Assembly (NCBI GenBank): GCA_023386885.1
Contig: JAEWIX010000003.1
Span: 36,615 to 100,614 of the forward strand
Direction of reading: 5' to 3'
DNA from: Pseudomonadota bacterium
GTDB taxonomy: Bacteria > Pseudomonadota > Alphaproteobacteria > Rhizobiales > Xanthobacteraceae
DNA: 64,000 nt
The notes under the pieces are model-generated. The model was not told where the DNA came from. It ran no database searches and worked only from the letters and a program-made list of their open reading frames with translations. Every line of letters begins with the position of its first letter. The first letter of the stretch is position 1. Made by a program: the position numbers and the translations under genes. This document shows, piece by piece, positions 51,308-63,595 of the stretch.

Positions 51308-54190
51308 TTATTCCGCGGCTTGAGCGTAGTCCTCGATCGGCGGGCAGGAGCACACCAGATTGCGGTCGCCATAGACGTTGTCGACGCGGCCGACCGGCGA
51401 CCAGTACTTGTCGTTGCGCGAGGTGCCGGCCGGAAAGCAGCCGTCGGCGCGCGTGTAGGGTCGGTCCCAGTTGTCGTCGGCGATGTCGTGCACAGTGTGT
51501 GGCGCGTGACGCAGCGGCGATGACTCGATTGTCCAGCGTCCGGCCTCGACCTCGGCGATTTCATGCCGGATCGCGATCATGGCGTCGATGAAGCGATCGA
51601 TCTCCGCCTTCGATTCGGATTCCGTTGGCTCGATCATCAGCGTCCCCGCCACCGGGAAGCTCATGGTCGGCGCATGGAAGCCGTAGTCGATCAGCCGCTT
51701 GGCGATGTCGTCGACGGTGACGCCGCAACTGGTCTTCAGCGGGCGCGGATCGATGATGCATTCATGTGCGACGCGGCCGCTGATGCTGCGATAGAGCACC
51801 GGGAAGTGCGGTTCGAGCCGGTCGGCGATGTAGTTGGCGTTGAGGATCGCCACTTCGGTCGCCTGCTGCAAACCTTCGCCGCCCATCATCAGGATGTAAA
51901 GATACGAGATGGTGAGGATCGACGCCGAGCCATAAGGCGCCGCCGCCACCGGGCCGACCGGCGCTTTGCCGCCGTCGAGCACCGGATGGCCGGGCAAGAA
52001 CGGCTTGAGGTGTGCCTTGACGCCGATCGGGCCCATGCCGGGGCCGCCGCCGCCATGCGGAATGCAAAAGGTCTTGTGCAGGTTGAGATGGCTGACGTCG
52101 GCGCCGTAGTCGCCGGGGCGAGCGAGGCCGACCTGCGCGTTGAGGTTGGCGCCGTCGAGATAAACTTGCCCGCCATGGCTGTGAACGATATCGCAGATTT
52201 CGCGGATCTTCTTCTCGAACACGCCGTGGGTGGACGGATAGGTGATCATTACGGCGGCCAGCCGGTCGGCGTGCTGCTCGGCTTTCGCGCGCAGATCGTC
52301 GACCGAAACGTTGCCGTGCTTGTCGCAGGCCACCACCACGACCTCCATGCCGACCATCGCGGCGGAGGCGGGGTTGGTGCCATGCGCCGACGACGGAATC
52401 AGGCAGACCTTGCGATGGCTGTCGCCGCGCGCGGCGTGATAGCCGCGAATCGCCAGTAGCCCGGCATATTCGCCTTGCGCGCCGGAGTTCGGCTGCAACG
52501 ACACCGCGTCGTAGCCGGTGATGTCCACCAGCCACTTCTCGAGTTGCGCGAACAGTTGGCGATAGCCCGCCGCCTGCTCACGCGGCGCGAACGGATGCAG
52601 CGCGCCGAAGGCCGGCCAGGTCAGCGGCATCATTTCGGCGGTGGCGTTGAGCTTCATGGTGCAGGAGCCGAGCGGGATCATCGCACGGTCGAGCGCCAGG
52701 TCGCGGTCGGCGAGCTTGCGCATGTAGCGCAGCAATTCGGTTTCAGAGCGATGCGCGTGAAATACCGGATGCGTCAGATAGGAACTGGTGCGCACCAATT
52801 CCTGCGGCAGCGCCGTGTCCGCGCTCGTCTCGATATCCGCATAGGCGAGATCGCCGCCGAACGCGTGCCACACCGCCTCGACGATCGCGGGCGTGGTGGT
52901 CTCGTCGAGCGCGATTCCAATCTTCGTGCCGTCGCGGCGCAAGTTGGTGCGCGCGGCCAACGCGCGGGTGACGATGTCGTCGGCCTTGGCGCCGGCATCG
53001 ACCGTGACGGTGTCGAAGAACGCTTCGTTCTGCGGCGCGAAGCCAAGCTTGCGCAGGCCCGCCGCCAATACGCTTGTGCGGCGATGCACGGTGCGCGCGA
53101 TCTGCGCCAACCCTTCGGGGCCGTGATAGGTCGCGTACATCGCGGCGATCACCGCCAGCAACACCTGCGCGGTGCAAATGTTCGAAGTAGCTTTCTCGCG
53201 ACGGATGTGCTGCTCGCGCGTCTGCAATGCGAGACGATAGGCGGGCGCGCCGCGCGCGTCGACCGAAAGGCCGACGAGGCGGCCGGGAATGGCGCGCTTC
53301 AGGCCGTCACGCACCGCCATGTAGGCGGCGTGCGGGCCGCCATAGCCCATCGGCACGCCGAAGCGCTGCGCCGAGCCGATGGCGATGTCGGCGCCGAGAT
53401 CGCCGGGCGAGGCCAAGAGCGTCAGCGCCAGCAGGTCGGCGGCAACGACAGCGAGGCCGCCCTGCGCGTGCACGGCTTCGATCGCCGGGCGCAGGTCGCG
53501 CACCGCGCCGGACGTGCCGGGATATTGCAGCAGCGCACCGACCACCGACTTGTGTTCGAGATCGCGCAGCGGATCGCCGACCACAATGGTCCAGCCCAGT
53601 GGTTCGGCGCGGGTGCGCAGCACCGCGAGCGTCTGCGGATGCACCTCATGGTCGACGAAGAACGCTGCGACTTCGTTCTTGCTGTTGCCGTGCGCGGCGC
53701 GTTCCGCGATCGCCATTGCTTCGGCGGCGGCGGTTGCTTCGTCGAGCAGCGAGGCGTTGGCGACGTCGAGCCCGGTCAGGTCGCAGATCATGGTCTGGAA
53801 GTTGAACAGTGCTTCCAGCCGCCCCTGGCTGATCTCCGGCTGATACGGCGTGTAGGCCGTGTACCACGCGGGATTCTCGAGGATGTTGCGCTGGATCACC
53901 GCGGGCAGGATGGTGCCGCTGTAGCCTTGCCCGATCAGCGAGGTGAACACCTGGTTCTTCGCGGCCACCTCGCCGATATGCGCGAGCGCCTCGGTCTCGC
54001 TGAGCGCGCGGCCGAGATCGAGCGGCGCGCGCTGGCGGATATCCGGCGGCAGCGTCTGGTCCATCAATGCGGCCAGGCTCGCGGCGCCGACGGTCGAAAG
54101 CATCGCCTCGATGTCGCGCGGCGAGGGGCCGATGTGGCGGCGTGAGAACGGCGTCGCGGCGTCGTTGGCGATCACGGTGGGCTTGGTCAT
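51308..54190 (-). CDS. gcvP: Glycine dehydrogenase (decarboxylating), P-protein
   Basis: 960 residues, the single-chain form. The N-terminal half starts RRHIGPSPRDIEAMLSTVG; the C-terminal half holds the PLP lysine in NLHKTFCIPHGGGGPGMGPIGV (Lys706) with the Gly-rich stretch behind it. It decarboxylates glycine and passes the aminomethyl group to lipoyl-GcvH. Last gene of the gcvT-gcvH-gcvP operon; a copy of repeat family 1 lies between gcvH and gcvP. Confidence 0.98.
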   Translation of the reverse strand: MTKPTVIANDAATPFSRRHIGPSPRDIEAMLSTVGAASLAALMDQTLPPDIRQRAPLDLGRALSETEALAHIGEVAAKNQVFTSLIGQGYSGTILPAVIQRNILENPAWYTAYTPYQPEISQGRLEALFNFQTMICDLTGLDVANASLLDEATAAAEAMAIAERAAHGNSKNEVAAFFVDHEVHPQTLAVLRTRAEPLGWTIVVGDPLRDLEHKSVVGALLQYPGTSGAVRDLRPAIEAVHAQGGLAVVAADLLALTLLASPGDLGADIAIGSAQRFGVPMGYGGPHAAYMAVRDGLKRAIPGRLVGLSVDARGAPAYRLALQTREQHIRREKATSNICTAQVLLAVIAAMYATYHGPEGLAQIARTVHRRTSVLAAGLRKLGFAPQNEAFFDTVTVDAGAKADDIVTRALAARTNLRRDGTKIGIALDETTTPAIVEAVWHAFGGDLAYADIETSADTALPQELVRTSSYLTHPVFHAHRSETELLRYMRKLADRDLALDRAMIPLGSCTMKLNATAEMMPLTWPAFGALHPFAPREQAAGYRQLFAQLEKWLVDITGYDAVSLQPNSGAQGEYAGLLAIRGYHAARGDSHRKVCLIPSSAHGTNPASAAMVGMEVVVVACDKHGNVSVDDLRAKAEQHADRLAAVMITYPSTHGVFEKKIREICDIVHSHGGQVYLDGANLNAQVGLARPGDYGADVSHLNLHKTFCIPHGGGGPGMGPIGVKAHLKPFLPGHPVLDGGKAPVGPVAAAPYGSASILTISYLYILMMGGEGLQQATEVAILNANYIADRLEPHFPVLYRSISGRVAHECIIDPRPLKTSCGVTVDDIAKRLIDYGFHAPTMSFPVAGTLMIEPTESESKAEIDRFIDAMIAIRHEIAEVEAGRWTIESSPLRHAPHTVHDIADDNWDRPYTRADGCFPAGTSRNDKYWSPVGRVDNVYGDRNLVCSCPPIEDYAQAAE

Positions 54191-54207
54191 CGCATCATCA
54201 TCCTCAT

Positions 54208-54265
54208 AGCGTTTTCGAGCGAAGTGGAATCCGGTTCGCTTGAAGAAAACGCGTCAAAACAAAGA
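54208..54265 (+). repeat. Dispersed palindromic repeat, family 1, copy C (partial)
   Basis: Carries only the first hairpin half (AGCGTTTTCGAGCGAAGT to GAAAACGCGTCAAAAC). It lies in the 86-base gap between gcvH and gcvP, so it is transcribed inside the operon. Confidence 0.82.
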
Positions 54266-54276
54266 CTCTCAGCGCA

Positions 54277-54648
54277 TTACGCGGTGTGCTTCTCGTAGGC
54301 ATCTGCATCCATCAGGCCGTCGAGTTCGCCCTTGTCCGCGATCTTGACCTTGAACAGCCACGCCTTGTCGGCGGCGTCGGAATTCACCAGCGTCGGATCG
54401 CCGGTCACCGCGTCGTTGATCTCGACCACTTCGCCGCTGATCGGTGCGTAGACGTCGGACGCCGCCTTGACGGATTCGACGACGGCGGCGGCTTCGGCCT
54501 TTTTCAACTGGCGGCCGAGTTTCGGCAGTTCGACGAACACCACGTCGCCGAGCTGCGACTGTGCGTAGTCGGTGATGCCGATGGTGGCGACGTCGCCGTC
54601 GATGCGGAGCCATTCATGGTCGGCGGTGTAAAGAACAGGCATGGTCAA
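54277..54648 (-). CDS. gcvH: Glycine cleavage system H protein
   Basis: 123 residues. The lipoyl lysine is Lys61 in AAVVESVKAASDVYAPISGEVVEIN; YTADHEWLRIDGDVATIGITDYAQSQLGDVVFVELPKLG is the conserved first half. It carries the aminomethyl group between the P, T and L proteins. Three bases separate it from the gcvT stop codon upstream. Confidence 0.98.
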   Translation of the reverse strand: MTMPVLYTADHEWLRIDGDVATIGITDYAQSQLGDVVFVELPKLGRQLKKAEAAAVVESVKAASDVYAPISGEVVEINDAVTGDPTLVNSDAADKAWLFKVKIADKGELDGLMDADAYEKHTA

Positions 54649-54651
54649 TCC

Positions 54652-55803
54652 TCAACGCTGATAGCTGTGGGGAACGAAGGGCAAGGTCGTGACGGTCATG
54701 GGCAGGCGCTGGCCGCGGACTTCCGCGAACACGCGCGTGCCGGCCGCGACATGTGAGATCGGCAAATATCCCATCGCGATCGGCCCGTTCAGGCTCGGTC
54801 CGAATCCGCCGGAGGTGACGCTGCCGATCGGCTCGCGTGCCTCGGCATCGGCGTAGAGCGCCGCACCGTCGCGCACCGGGGCGCGGCCTTCGGGCTTGAG
54901 CCCGACGCGCTTGCGCGCGGTGCCGCCGTCGATCTGCGCAAGAATGACATCTGCACCGGGAAAGCCGCCGGCCCGCGCGCCGCCGTTGCGGCGGCTCTTC
55001 TGGATCGACCACACCAGATCGCCCTCGACCGGCGTGGTCGCGGTGTCGATGTCGTGGCCGTAAAGGCAGAGCCCGGCCTCAAGGCGCAGGCTATCACGGG
55101 CACCGAGGCCGATCGGCGCCACGGCTTCGTCCGCAAGCAGCGCGTTGGCCAGTGCTTCGGCGTCGGCCGCCGGCACCGAAATCTCGAAGCCGTCCTCGCC
55201 GGTGTAGCCGGAGCGCGAGACGAAGCAATCGAGCCCCATGATCTTGCGCGGCCCGGCATCCATGAAGCGCATCTGCGCGACATCGGCTCCGAGCCGGGTC
55301 AGCACCACGGCGGCCTTCGGGCCCTGCAAGGCGAGCAGCGCGCGATCTGCGAGAGGTTCGATAATGCAGTCGCCGGCGAGCGCCGTGCGCAGCAGTGCCT
55401 CGTCCTCGGTCTTGCAGGCGGCGTTGACGACGAGAAACAGGTGGTCGCCGAAATTCGCCACCATCAGGTCGTCGAGAATGCCGCCGGCCGCATTGGTGAA
55501 CTGGGCATAGCGCTGGCGGCCCTGCGGAACCGCGACGATGTCCTGCGGCACCAGCCGTTCGAGGGCGAGGGCGGCGTCCTCGACCTTGCCGGACTTCGCA
55601 CGCAGCGCGATCTGGCCCATGTGGGAGACGTCGAACAGCCCGGCGCTGGCGCGGGTGTGCAGGTGCTCCTTGAGCACGCCCATGGGATATTGCACCGGCA
55701 TGTCGTAGCCGGCGAAGGGCACCATCTTGCCGCCGCGCGCGATATGCAGCGCGTGCAGCGGGGTCCGGCTCAAGGGAGGAGAAGCGGTGTCGTGTGCATC
55801 CAT
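54652..55803 (-). CDS. gcvT: Aminomethyltransferase, T-protein
   Basis: 383 residues from the ATG at 55803. LHALHIARGGKMVPFAGYDMPVQYP near the N-terminus, FDVSHMGQIALRA, SRSGYTGEDGFEISVPA and GSVTSGGFGPSLNGPIAMGYLP near the C-terminus are the folate-binding and catalytic features. It transfers the methylene group from lipoyl-GcvH to tetrahydrofolate and frees ammonia. First gene of the operon, behind the glycine riboswitch; the longer frame to 55947 runs through the riboswitch and is rejected. Confidence 0.97.
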   Translation of the reverse strand: MDAHDTASPPLSRTPLHALHIARGGKMVPFAGYDMPVQYPMGVLKEHLHTRASAGLFDVSHMGQIALRAKSGKVEDAALALERLVPQDIVAVPQGRQRYAQFTNAAGGILDDLMVANFGDHLFLVVNAACKTEDEALLRTALAGDCIIEPLADRALLALQGPKAAVVLTRLGADVAQMRFMDAGPRKIMGLDCFVSRSGYTGEDGFEISVPAADAEALANALLADEAVAPIGLGARDSLRLEAGLCLYGHDIDTATTPVEGDLVWSIQKSRRNGGARAGGFPGADVILAQIDGGTARKRVGLKPEGRAPVRDGAALYADAEAREPIGSVTSGGFGPSLNGPIAMGYLPISHVAAGTRVFAEVRGQRLPMTVTTLPFVPHSYQR

Positions 55804-55858
55804 CGCGATAAGGCTCCTCTGGTTCCGGAAGTTCCCGGAAGCGCTGTCGAAGCCCCAT

Positions 55859-56036
55859 CTGTCGCTGTGCCTGAGAGTATTATCCCGTCGGCGGACGCTC
55901 CCGGCCCAACGACCGTCACGTCTCTTTCCAGATGCAGTCCAGATCACACGGTCCTTTTGCCTGAGAGTTTCCTGGGGCGGTTGCTCCTTCGGCGCCGGCC
56001 AGCTTCTGGTTCAAAAGCGGCCGGTCTCTCCCGACG
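55859..56036 (-). promoter_or_regulatory. Tandem glycine riboswitch controlling the gcv operon
   Basis: Read on the minus strand: first aptamer GGGAGAGACC (56036-56027), CCGAAGGAGCAACCGCCCC and CTCTCAGGCAAAAGGACC; a short linker; second aptamer AAAGAGACG, CGGGAGCG and ACTCTCAGGCACAGCGACAG, ending near 55859. GGAGAGA, GAAGGAGCAA and CTCTCAGGCA are the diagnostic blocks. It lies 56 bases ahead of gcvT and should turn on the operon when glycine is abundant. Confidence 0.95.
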
Positions 56037-56256
56037 TGATCCATCGTCAGGGGAACACCCAAAACACGGCTTCCCTAAGGCTGTCAACTCGCCCTGAAGC
56101 GCTATCAACGGGGTTGTGGGCGGGCTTGATGGCGTGCCTGCAACCCTCTGATCGGGGCCCATTTTCTGGACAGCGCCAGTCCCGCCGTCTAAAAGCGGGG
56201 CGCTGGCGACAAGCCGGCGGGCGGCATCCGGAAAGCGAAAGCGCGATAGGTCCAAG

Positions 56257-58947
<2,691 letters not shown>

Positions 58948-58957
58948 TCAAAGAATG

Positions 58958-58993
58958 AAAGCGTCCCGAACGTATGCCGGGACGCTTTGTTGT
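58958..58993 (+). terminator. Terminator of alaS
   Basis: Stem AAAGCGTCCCG / CGGGACGCTTT (58958-58968, 58978-58988) followed by GTTGTT, 11 bases past the alaS stop, between two convergent genes. Confidence 0.8.
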
Positions 58994-58995
58994 TA

Positions 58996-59835
58996 TCACC
59001 GCGACAGGAACGCCGGCACCGTCATCGACCGCAGGATGTCGCGTGTGACGCCGCCGAGCACGAATTCGCGCAAGCGCGAATGGCCGTAGCCGCCCATCAC
59101 GATCATATCCGCCGACCTGTCGGCGGCATGTGACAGGATCACGTCGGCGATGCTGCGATCCGGCACCGACACCGTTTCGATTTCGACCTTGACGTCATGC
59201 CGAGCCAGGTGATTGGCGATTTCCATGCCGCGGATTTCGCGATGGGAGGTCTCGTCCTTGCCGCTTGTGACGTTGAGGATTTCGACGGCACGCGCGCGTT
59301 TCAGGAACGGCAGCGCGTCGTTCACCGCACGCGCGGCGGGCGCGCCGCCGTCCCAGCAGCACAGCACCTGATCGAGCTTCAGCGCTTCGGACTGGATGTA
59401 GGGGACGACGACCGCCGGCCGGCCGGTGTTGAACAGCGCGGCCTCGATGATCAGGCTATTGTCGGGGCCGTCGTCGTCGGTCTGGCGCAGGATGCTGAGG
59501 TCGTAATGTCGCGCCAACGACGCGAAGGTGTCAGCCGTGCCGAAGCCGGTATCGAGCACCAGATGATCCGAGACGGGAATTCCGTTGCGTCCGGCGACGG
59601 CGTGGAAGCGGGCGAGCGCGGTGCGTGCGGCCTGTTCGTTTTGGGCGAGGATGTCCGCGATCACACTTCCGGGGATGCCGGCCATGCCGTAGTCGGGCGC
59701 GCCGACCAGATTGCCGTAGGCCACACCGGCGAGATGGGCGTTGAAGGTCTCAGCGACGGAGACGGCGAAGTTGAGCGCCTGATCGTGTGACTTATCATGC
59801 TCGAGTTTGACGATAAGGTCTTTCATGGCTGACAC
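58996..59835 (-). CDS. Universal stress protein family protein (two UspA domains)
   Basis: 279 residues, two tandem UspA-like domains. The second ends with DMIVMGGYGHSRLREFVLGGVTRDILRSMTVPAFLSR, matching the ATP-binding pattern G-x2-G-x9-G-x-(S/T), here with Thr. The first domain (MKDLIVKLEHDKSHDQALNFAVSVAETFNAHLAGVAYG) is less conserved. Cytoplasmic; role in stress survival is inferred from the family. Convergent with alaS, divergent from the antiporter gene. Confidence 0.9.
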   Translation of the reverse strand: MSAMKDLIVKLEHDKSHDQALNFAVSVAETFNAHLAGVAYGNLVGAPDYGMAGIPGSVIADILAQNEQAARTALARFHAVAGRNGIPVSDHLVLDTGFGTADTFASLARHYDLSILRQTDDDGPDNSLIIEAALFNTGRPAVVVPYIQSEALKLDQVLCCWDGGAPAARAVNDALPFLKRARAVEILNVTSGKDETSHREIRGMEIANHLARHDVKVEIETVSVPDRSIADVILSHAADRSADMIVMGGYGHSRLREFVLGGVTRDILRSMTVPAFLSR

Positions 59836-60098
59836 TCCTCAATGATGGTGGCCAAGCTTAATGTGGCGTCGCGAAATCAATTTGCGAACCCGCAATCTGC
59901 CGGAGGATTCCCGACGTGGGCTCTGCCGGCCCCTATCCGTGTGAATCCTGTATCCGAGTGAATAGTGGGATCAGGCTGGCGTCGATCTCACAATGTCGTG
60001 GCTGTGTAACGATTCCACGTCGCAATGGTGCCGTGGTGCGGCGATGAGTAGCCAAAAAACCCGTTGGCATCTCAATTACATCCGCTGCAAAATGTCCC

Positions 60099-61844
60099 AT
60101 GCATCACAATACCCCATTGATTTCCACGGTCGTGGTCGGCCTCGTGCTGGCCTTTATACTCGGCGCGCTGGTCCAGCGCGTGCGCGTATCCCCGTTGGTC
60201 GGCTATTTGCTCGCCGGGGTCGTGATGGGGCCGTTCACCCCCGGCTTCGTCGCCGATCAGACCATTGCCAATGAACTGGCTGAAATCGGCATCATCCTCC
60301 TGATGTTCGGCGTCGGCCTGCATTTCTCGCTGAAAGACCTGTGGTCGGTGCGGGCGATCGCGGTGCCCGGCGCCGTGGTGCAGATCTCCGCCGCCACCAT
60401 CATGGGCTGGGCGTTGGGCTGGGCGCTCGGCTGGAGTAGCGGCAAGGGCATCATGTTCGGGCTGGCGCTCTCCACTGCGTCCACGGTGGTGCTGCTGCGC
60501 GCCATGCAGGAGCGGCGGCTGATCGACACCGAGCGCGGCCGCATCGCGGTCGGCTGGCTGATCGTCGAGGACGTCGCCATGGTGCTGACGCTGGTGTTGC
60601 TGCCGGCGCTGGCGGGCCTGATGAATGACGACGCGGTTGGCGATTTCGATTTCTCGGCGCTGTCATGGCCGGTCGTGATCACGCTGGGCAAGGTTGCGGC
60701 GTTCGTGGTGTTCATGCTGGTGGTGGGGCGGCGGGTGATCCCGTGGATCCTGCACTACGTCGCGCACACCGGTTCGCGCGAACTGTTTCGGCTGGCGGTG
60801 TTCGCCATCTCTCTCGGCGTCGCTTTCGGCGCAGCGATCCTGTTCGACGTGTCGTTCGCGCTGGGCGCGTTCTTCGCCGGCATGATCCTGAGCGAATCCG
60901 AATTGAGCCAGCGCGCCGCCAACGAAACGCTGCCGTTGCGCGATGCGTTCGCGGTACTGTTCTTCGTCTCGGTCGGCATGTTGTTCGACCCCGCCATCAT
61001 CGTGAAGGAGCCGCTGCCGCTGCTGGCGACGCTGTTCATCATCCTGTTCGGCAAGTCGCTGGCCGCATTTGCCATCGTTCGGCTGTTCGGGCATCCGACC
61101 TCGACCGCGCTGACGATTTCAGCGAGTCTTGCGCAGATCGGCGAATTCTCCTTCATCCTCGTGACGCTCGGCGTCAGCCTTTCATTGATGACCGATCGCG
61201 GCCGCGACCTGGTGCTGGCCGGCGCAATCATCTCGATCATGCTCAACCCGCTGTGGTTCGCGCTGCTGGATCGCTTTCTGGCGAAGCGCGAGGCGGCGAA
61301 GCCGGTCGCGGAGGCGAGCGGCATCGAACCCGCCGTTGCCGATGAGGGCACCGCCACGCGTGAGCCGCTGCCGGTGTCGCCGCTGACCGATCATGTGGTG
61401 CTGGTCGGGCATGGCCGGGTCGGTAGCGTGGTCAGCGCGGCGCTGCGACAGGCCGGCACGCCAGTGTTGGTGATCGAGGACAACCCCGGCATCATCGAGC
61501 GGTTGAGAGAGCAGGGCATCGACATCATCAGCGGCAACGCGGCCGCGCCTGACATGCTGCAAGCCGCCAATGTCGCGGCGGCGCGCGGCCTGCTGGTGGC
61601 GATCCCGGATGCGTTCGAGGGCGGTCAGATCGTCGCCAAGGCGCGCGGCATCAGCGCGACTTTGCCGATTATCGCGCGCGCTCATTCGGATGAGGAAGTC
61701 GCCCACCTCAAGCATCACGGTGCGACGTCGGTGATCATGGGCGAACAGGAAATCGCCAAAGCCATGCTGGCGCAGATCGCCGGCGGTGTCGTAACTGCAT
61801 TTCAGCCCAAACCGGTGGAAGGCAGTACGCCGTCGGCGGCGTGA
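60099..61844 (+). CDS. YbaL/KefB-type monovalent cation:proton antiporter
   Basis: 581 residues: twelve or thirteen N-terminal helices of the CPA2 antiporter fold (VRVSPLVGYLLAGVVMGPFTPGFV, GIILLMFGVGLHFSLKDLW, LGAFFAGMILSESELSQRAANETLPLRDAFAVLFFVSVGMLFDP), then a TrkA-N nucleotide-binding domain (HVVLVGHGRVGSVVSAALRQAGTPVLVIEDN, about 430-545). E. coli YbaL has the same layout. It would exchange K+ or Na+ for protons, gated by a nucleotide. No KefF-like partner is nearby. Confidence 0.92.
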   Translation: MHHNTPLISTVVVGLVLAFILGALVQRVRVSPLVGYLLAGVVMGPFTPGFVADQTIANELAEIGIILLMFGVGLHFSLKDLWSVRAIAVPGAVVQISAATIMGWALGWALGWSSGKGIMFGLALSTASTVVLLRAMQERRLIDTERGRIAVGWLIVEDVAMVLTLVLLPALAGLMNDDAVGDFDFSALSWPVVITLGKVAAFVVFMLVVGRRVIPWILHYVAHTGSRELFRLAVFAISLGVAFGAAILFDVSFALGAFFAGMILSESELSQRAANETLPLRDAFAVLFFVSVGMLFDPAIIVKEPLPLLATLFIILFGKSLAAFAIVRLFGHPTSTALTISASLAQIGEFSFILVTLGVSLSLMTDRGRDLVLAGAIISIMLNPLWFALLDRFLAKREAAKPVAEASGIEPAVADEGTATREPLPVSPLTDHVVLVGHGRVGSVVSAALRQAGTPVLVIEDNPGIIERLREQGIDIISGNAAAPDMLQAANVAAARGLLVAIPDAFEGGQIVAKARGISATLPIIARAHSDEEVAHLKHHGATSVIMGEQEIAKAMLAQIAGGVVTAFQPKPVEGSTPSAA

Positions 61845-61847
61845 TCG

Positions 61848-62285
61848 TCAGGCGGTTGGTGGGATATCGCGGCTGAGCAACTCGCGCGTCGCGGCCGGGA
61901 TCGGCACCGGACGATGCGTGGTCTGATCGGTGTTGACCCAGACGATCTCGCCGCTCGCCAGCAGCTCGCTCTCGTCCTTGCGGAAGATCGCGAGTTCGAA
62001 CGTCATGCTCGAGTTTCCGATCTTTGCAACGCGCGCGCCGACATCGAGATCCCAGTTGAAACGGATCGGTGCCTTGTATTCGACCACTGCTTTCACGACA
62101 TGAAAATCGACGCCGGACTTCTGCGCGTCGGCATACTGGTCGTAGCCCAGCGCGCGGAAAAATTCGGTGATCGCGGTGTCGTAGTAGGTGAGGTAGTGCG
62201 CGTTGAACAGCACGCCCTGGCCGTCGATCTCGGAGTAGCGCACTCGGAACGGATGGAAGAAACGAAACTGGTCGCGTGTCGTCAT
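61848..62285 (-). CDS. YbgC/FcbJ-type acyl-CoA thioesterase
   Basis: 145 residues, hotdog fold. RYSEIDGQGVLFNAHYLTYYDTAITEFFRALGY is the 4-hydroxybenzoyl-CoA thioesterase signature, with the usual catalytic Asp (D-x-D/Q-G region) and N-A-H-Y. The D in SEIDGQGVLF is in the catalytic place. It hydrolyses short or aromatic acyl-CoA esters. It is convergent with the antiporter gene, with three bases between stops. Confidence 0.9.
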   Translation of the reverse strand: MTTRDQFRFFHPFRVRYSEIDGQGVLFNAHYLTYYDTAITEFFRALGYDQYADAQKSGVDFHVVKAVVEYKAPIRFNWDLDVGARVAKIGNSSMTFELAIFRKDESELLASGEIVWVNTDQTTHRPVPIPAATRELLSRDIPPTA

Positions 62286-62325
62286 GGCCGTATCATCTCT
62301 TTCTCTGGTTCGGACCGTTCATGAA

Positions 62326-62357
62326 AAAGGGTGGCACGGATTTCCGTGCCACCCTTT
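62326..62357 (-). terminator. Terminator of icd
   Basis: Perfect 14-bp stem AAAGGGTGGCACGG / CCGTGCCACCCTTT with an ATTT loop and T-rich tail on the minus strand, about 20 bases past the icd stop. Confidence 0.92.
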
Positions 62358-62377
62358 GTCGCGAATGAAAGTTAGCG

Positions 62378-63595
62378 TTACGCCGGCGTCATCGCGGCGG
62401 TGAGATTCGCCGCGACCTTGTCGAGGAAGCCGGTGGTGGAGAGCCCTCGCGGGTCGGCACCGACGAGAAGCGCGAGGTCCTTGGTCATGAAGCCGGACTC
62501 GACGGTCTCGACGCAAACCCGCTCCAGCGTCTTGGCGAACTTCGCCAGGGCTTCGTTGTTGTCGAGCTTGGCGCGATGCGAGAGCCCCTGCGTCCAGGCA
62601 AAGATCGACGCGATGGAGTTGGTCGAGGTTTCCTTGCCTTTTTGGTGTTCGCGGTAGTGGCGCGTCACGGTGCCGTGGGCGGCTTCGGCTTCCACCGTCT
62701 TGCCGTCCGGCGTCAGCAGCACCGACGTCATCAGGCCGAGCGAGCCGTAGCCTTGCGCCACGGTGTCGGATTGCACGTCGCCATCGTAGTTCTTGCAGGC
62801 CCAAACGTAGCCGCCGGACCACTTCAGCGCCGATGCCACCATGTCGTCGATCAGGCGATGCTCGTAGGTCAGGCCCTTGGCCTCGAAGTCCTTCTTGAAC
62901 TCGGCGTCGTAGAGTTCCTGGAAGATGTCCTTGAAGCGGCCGTCATAGACCTTGAGGATGGTGTTCTTGGTCGAGAGGTAGACCGGATAGCCACGCGACA
63001 GCCCGTAGTTGAACGATGCGCGGGCGAAGTCACGGATGGAATCGTCCAAATTATACATTCCCATGGCGACTCCAGCGCCGGGGGACTGGAACACTTCGCG
63101 CTCGATCACGCTGCCGTCCTCGCCGACGAACTTCATCGTCAGCGTACCCTTGCCGGGGAACTTGAAGTCGGTGGCGCGGTATTGGTCGCCGAAGGCGTGG
63201 CGGCCGATGATGATCGGCTTCGACCAGCCCGGCACCAGGCGCGGCACGTTCTTGCAGATGATCGGCTCGCGGAAGATCACGCCGCCAAGGATGTTACGGA
63301 TCGTGCCGTTCGGCGACTTCCACATCGACTTGAGGTTGAACTCCTTCACGCGGGCCTCGTCCGGCGTGATGGTCGCGCACTTCACGGCAACGCCATGCTT
63401 CTTGGTGGCGTTGGCGGCGTCGATCGTGACCTGGTCGTTGGTGGCGTCGCGGTTCTCGACCGAGAGGTCGTAATAATCGAGCTCGGGATCCAGATACGGG
63501 AAGATCAGGGTGTCCTTGATCTTCTGCCAGATGATCCGGGTCATCTCGTCGCCGTCCATGTCGACGACCGGGTTGGCGACCTTGATCTTGCTCAT
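62378..63595 (-). CDS. icd: NADP-dependent isocitrate dehydrogenase (eukaryote-like type)
   Basis: 405 residues, the homodimeric type II form usual in alphaproteobacteria. Starts MSKIKVANPVVDMDGDEMTRIIW; FREPIICKNVPRLVPGWSKPIIIGRHAFGDQYRATDF, YDGRFKDIFQELYD, DDMVASALKWSGGYVWACKNYDGDVQSDTVAQGYGSLGLMTSVL and EAAHGTVTRHYREHQKG are the substrate, metal and NADP segments. It converts isocitrate to 2-oxoglutarate in the TCA cycle, supplying NADPH and the signal molecule sensed by PII. A strong terminator follows. Confidence 0.98.
   Translation of the reverse strand: MSKIKVANPVVDMDGDEMTRIIWQKIKDTLIFPYLDPELDYYDLSVENRDATNDQVTIDAANATKKHGVAVKCATITPDEARVKEFNLKSMWKSPNGTIRNILGGVIFREPIICKNVPRLVPGWSKPIIIGRHAFGDQYRATDFKFPGKGTLTMKFVGEDGSVIEREVFQSPGAGVAMGMYNLDDSIRDFARASFNYGLSRGYPVYLSTKNTILKVYDGRFKDIFQELYDAEFKKDFEAKGLTYEHRLIDDMVASALKWSGGYVWACKNYDGDVQSDTVAQGYGSLGLMTSVLLTPDGKTVEAEAAHGTVTRHYREHQKGKETSTNSIASIFAWTQGLSHRAKLDNNEALAKFAKTLERVCVETVESGFMTKDLALLVGADPRGLSTTGFLDKVAANLTAAMTPA

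Noticed and set aside
52475..54145. A 556-codon open frame on the plus strand
   Set aside because: It is antisense to gcvP, rich in Arg, and has no recognisable motif.
54652..55947. A 431-codon gcvT with a start at 55947
   Set aside because: The extra 48 codons lie within the glycine riboswitch; the family start is at 55803.
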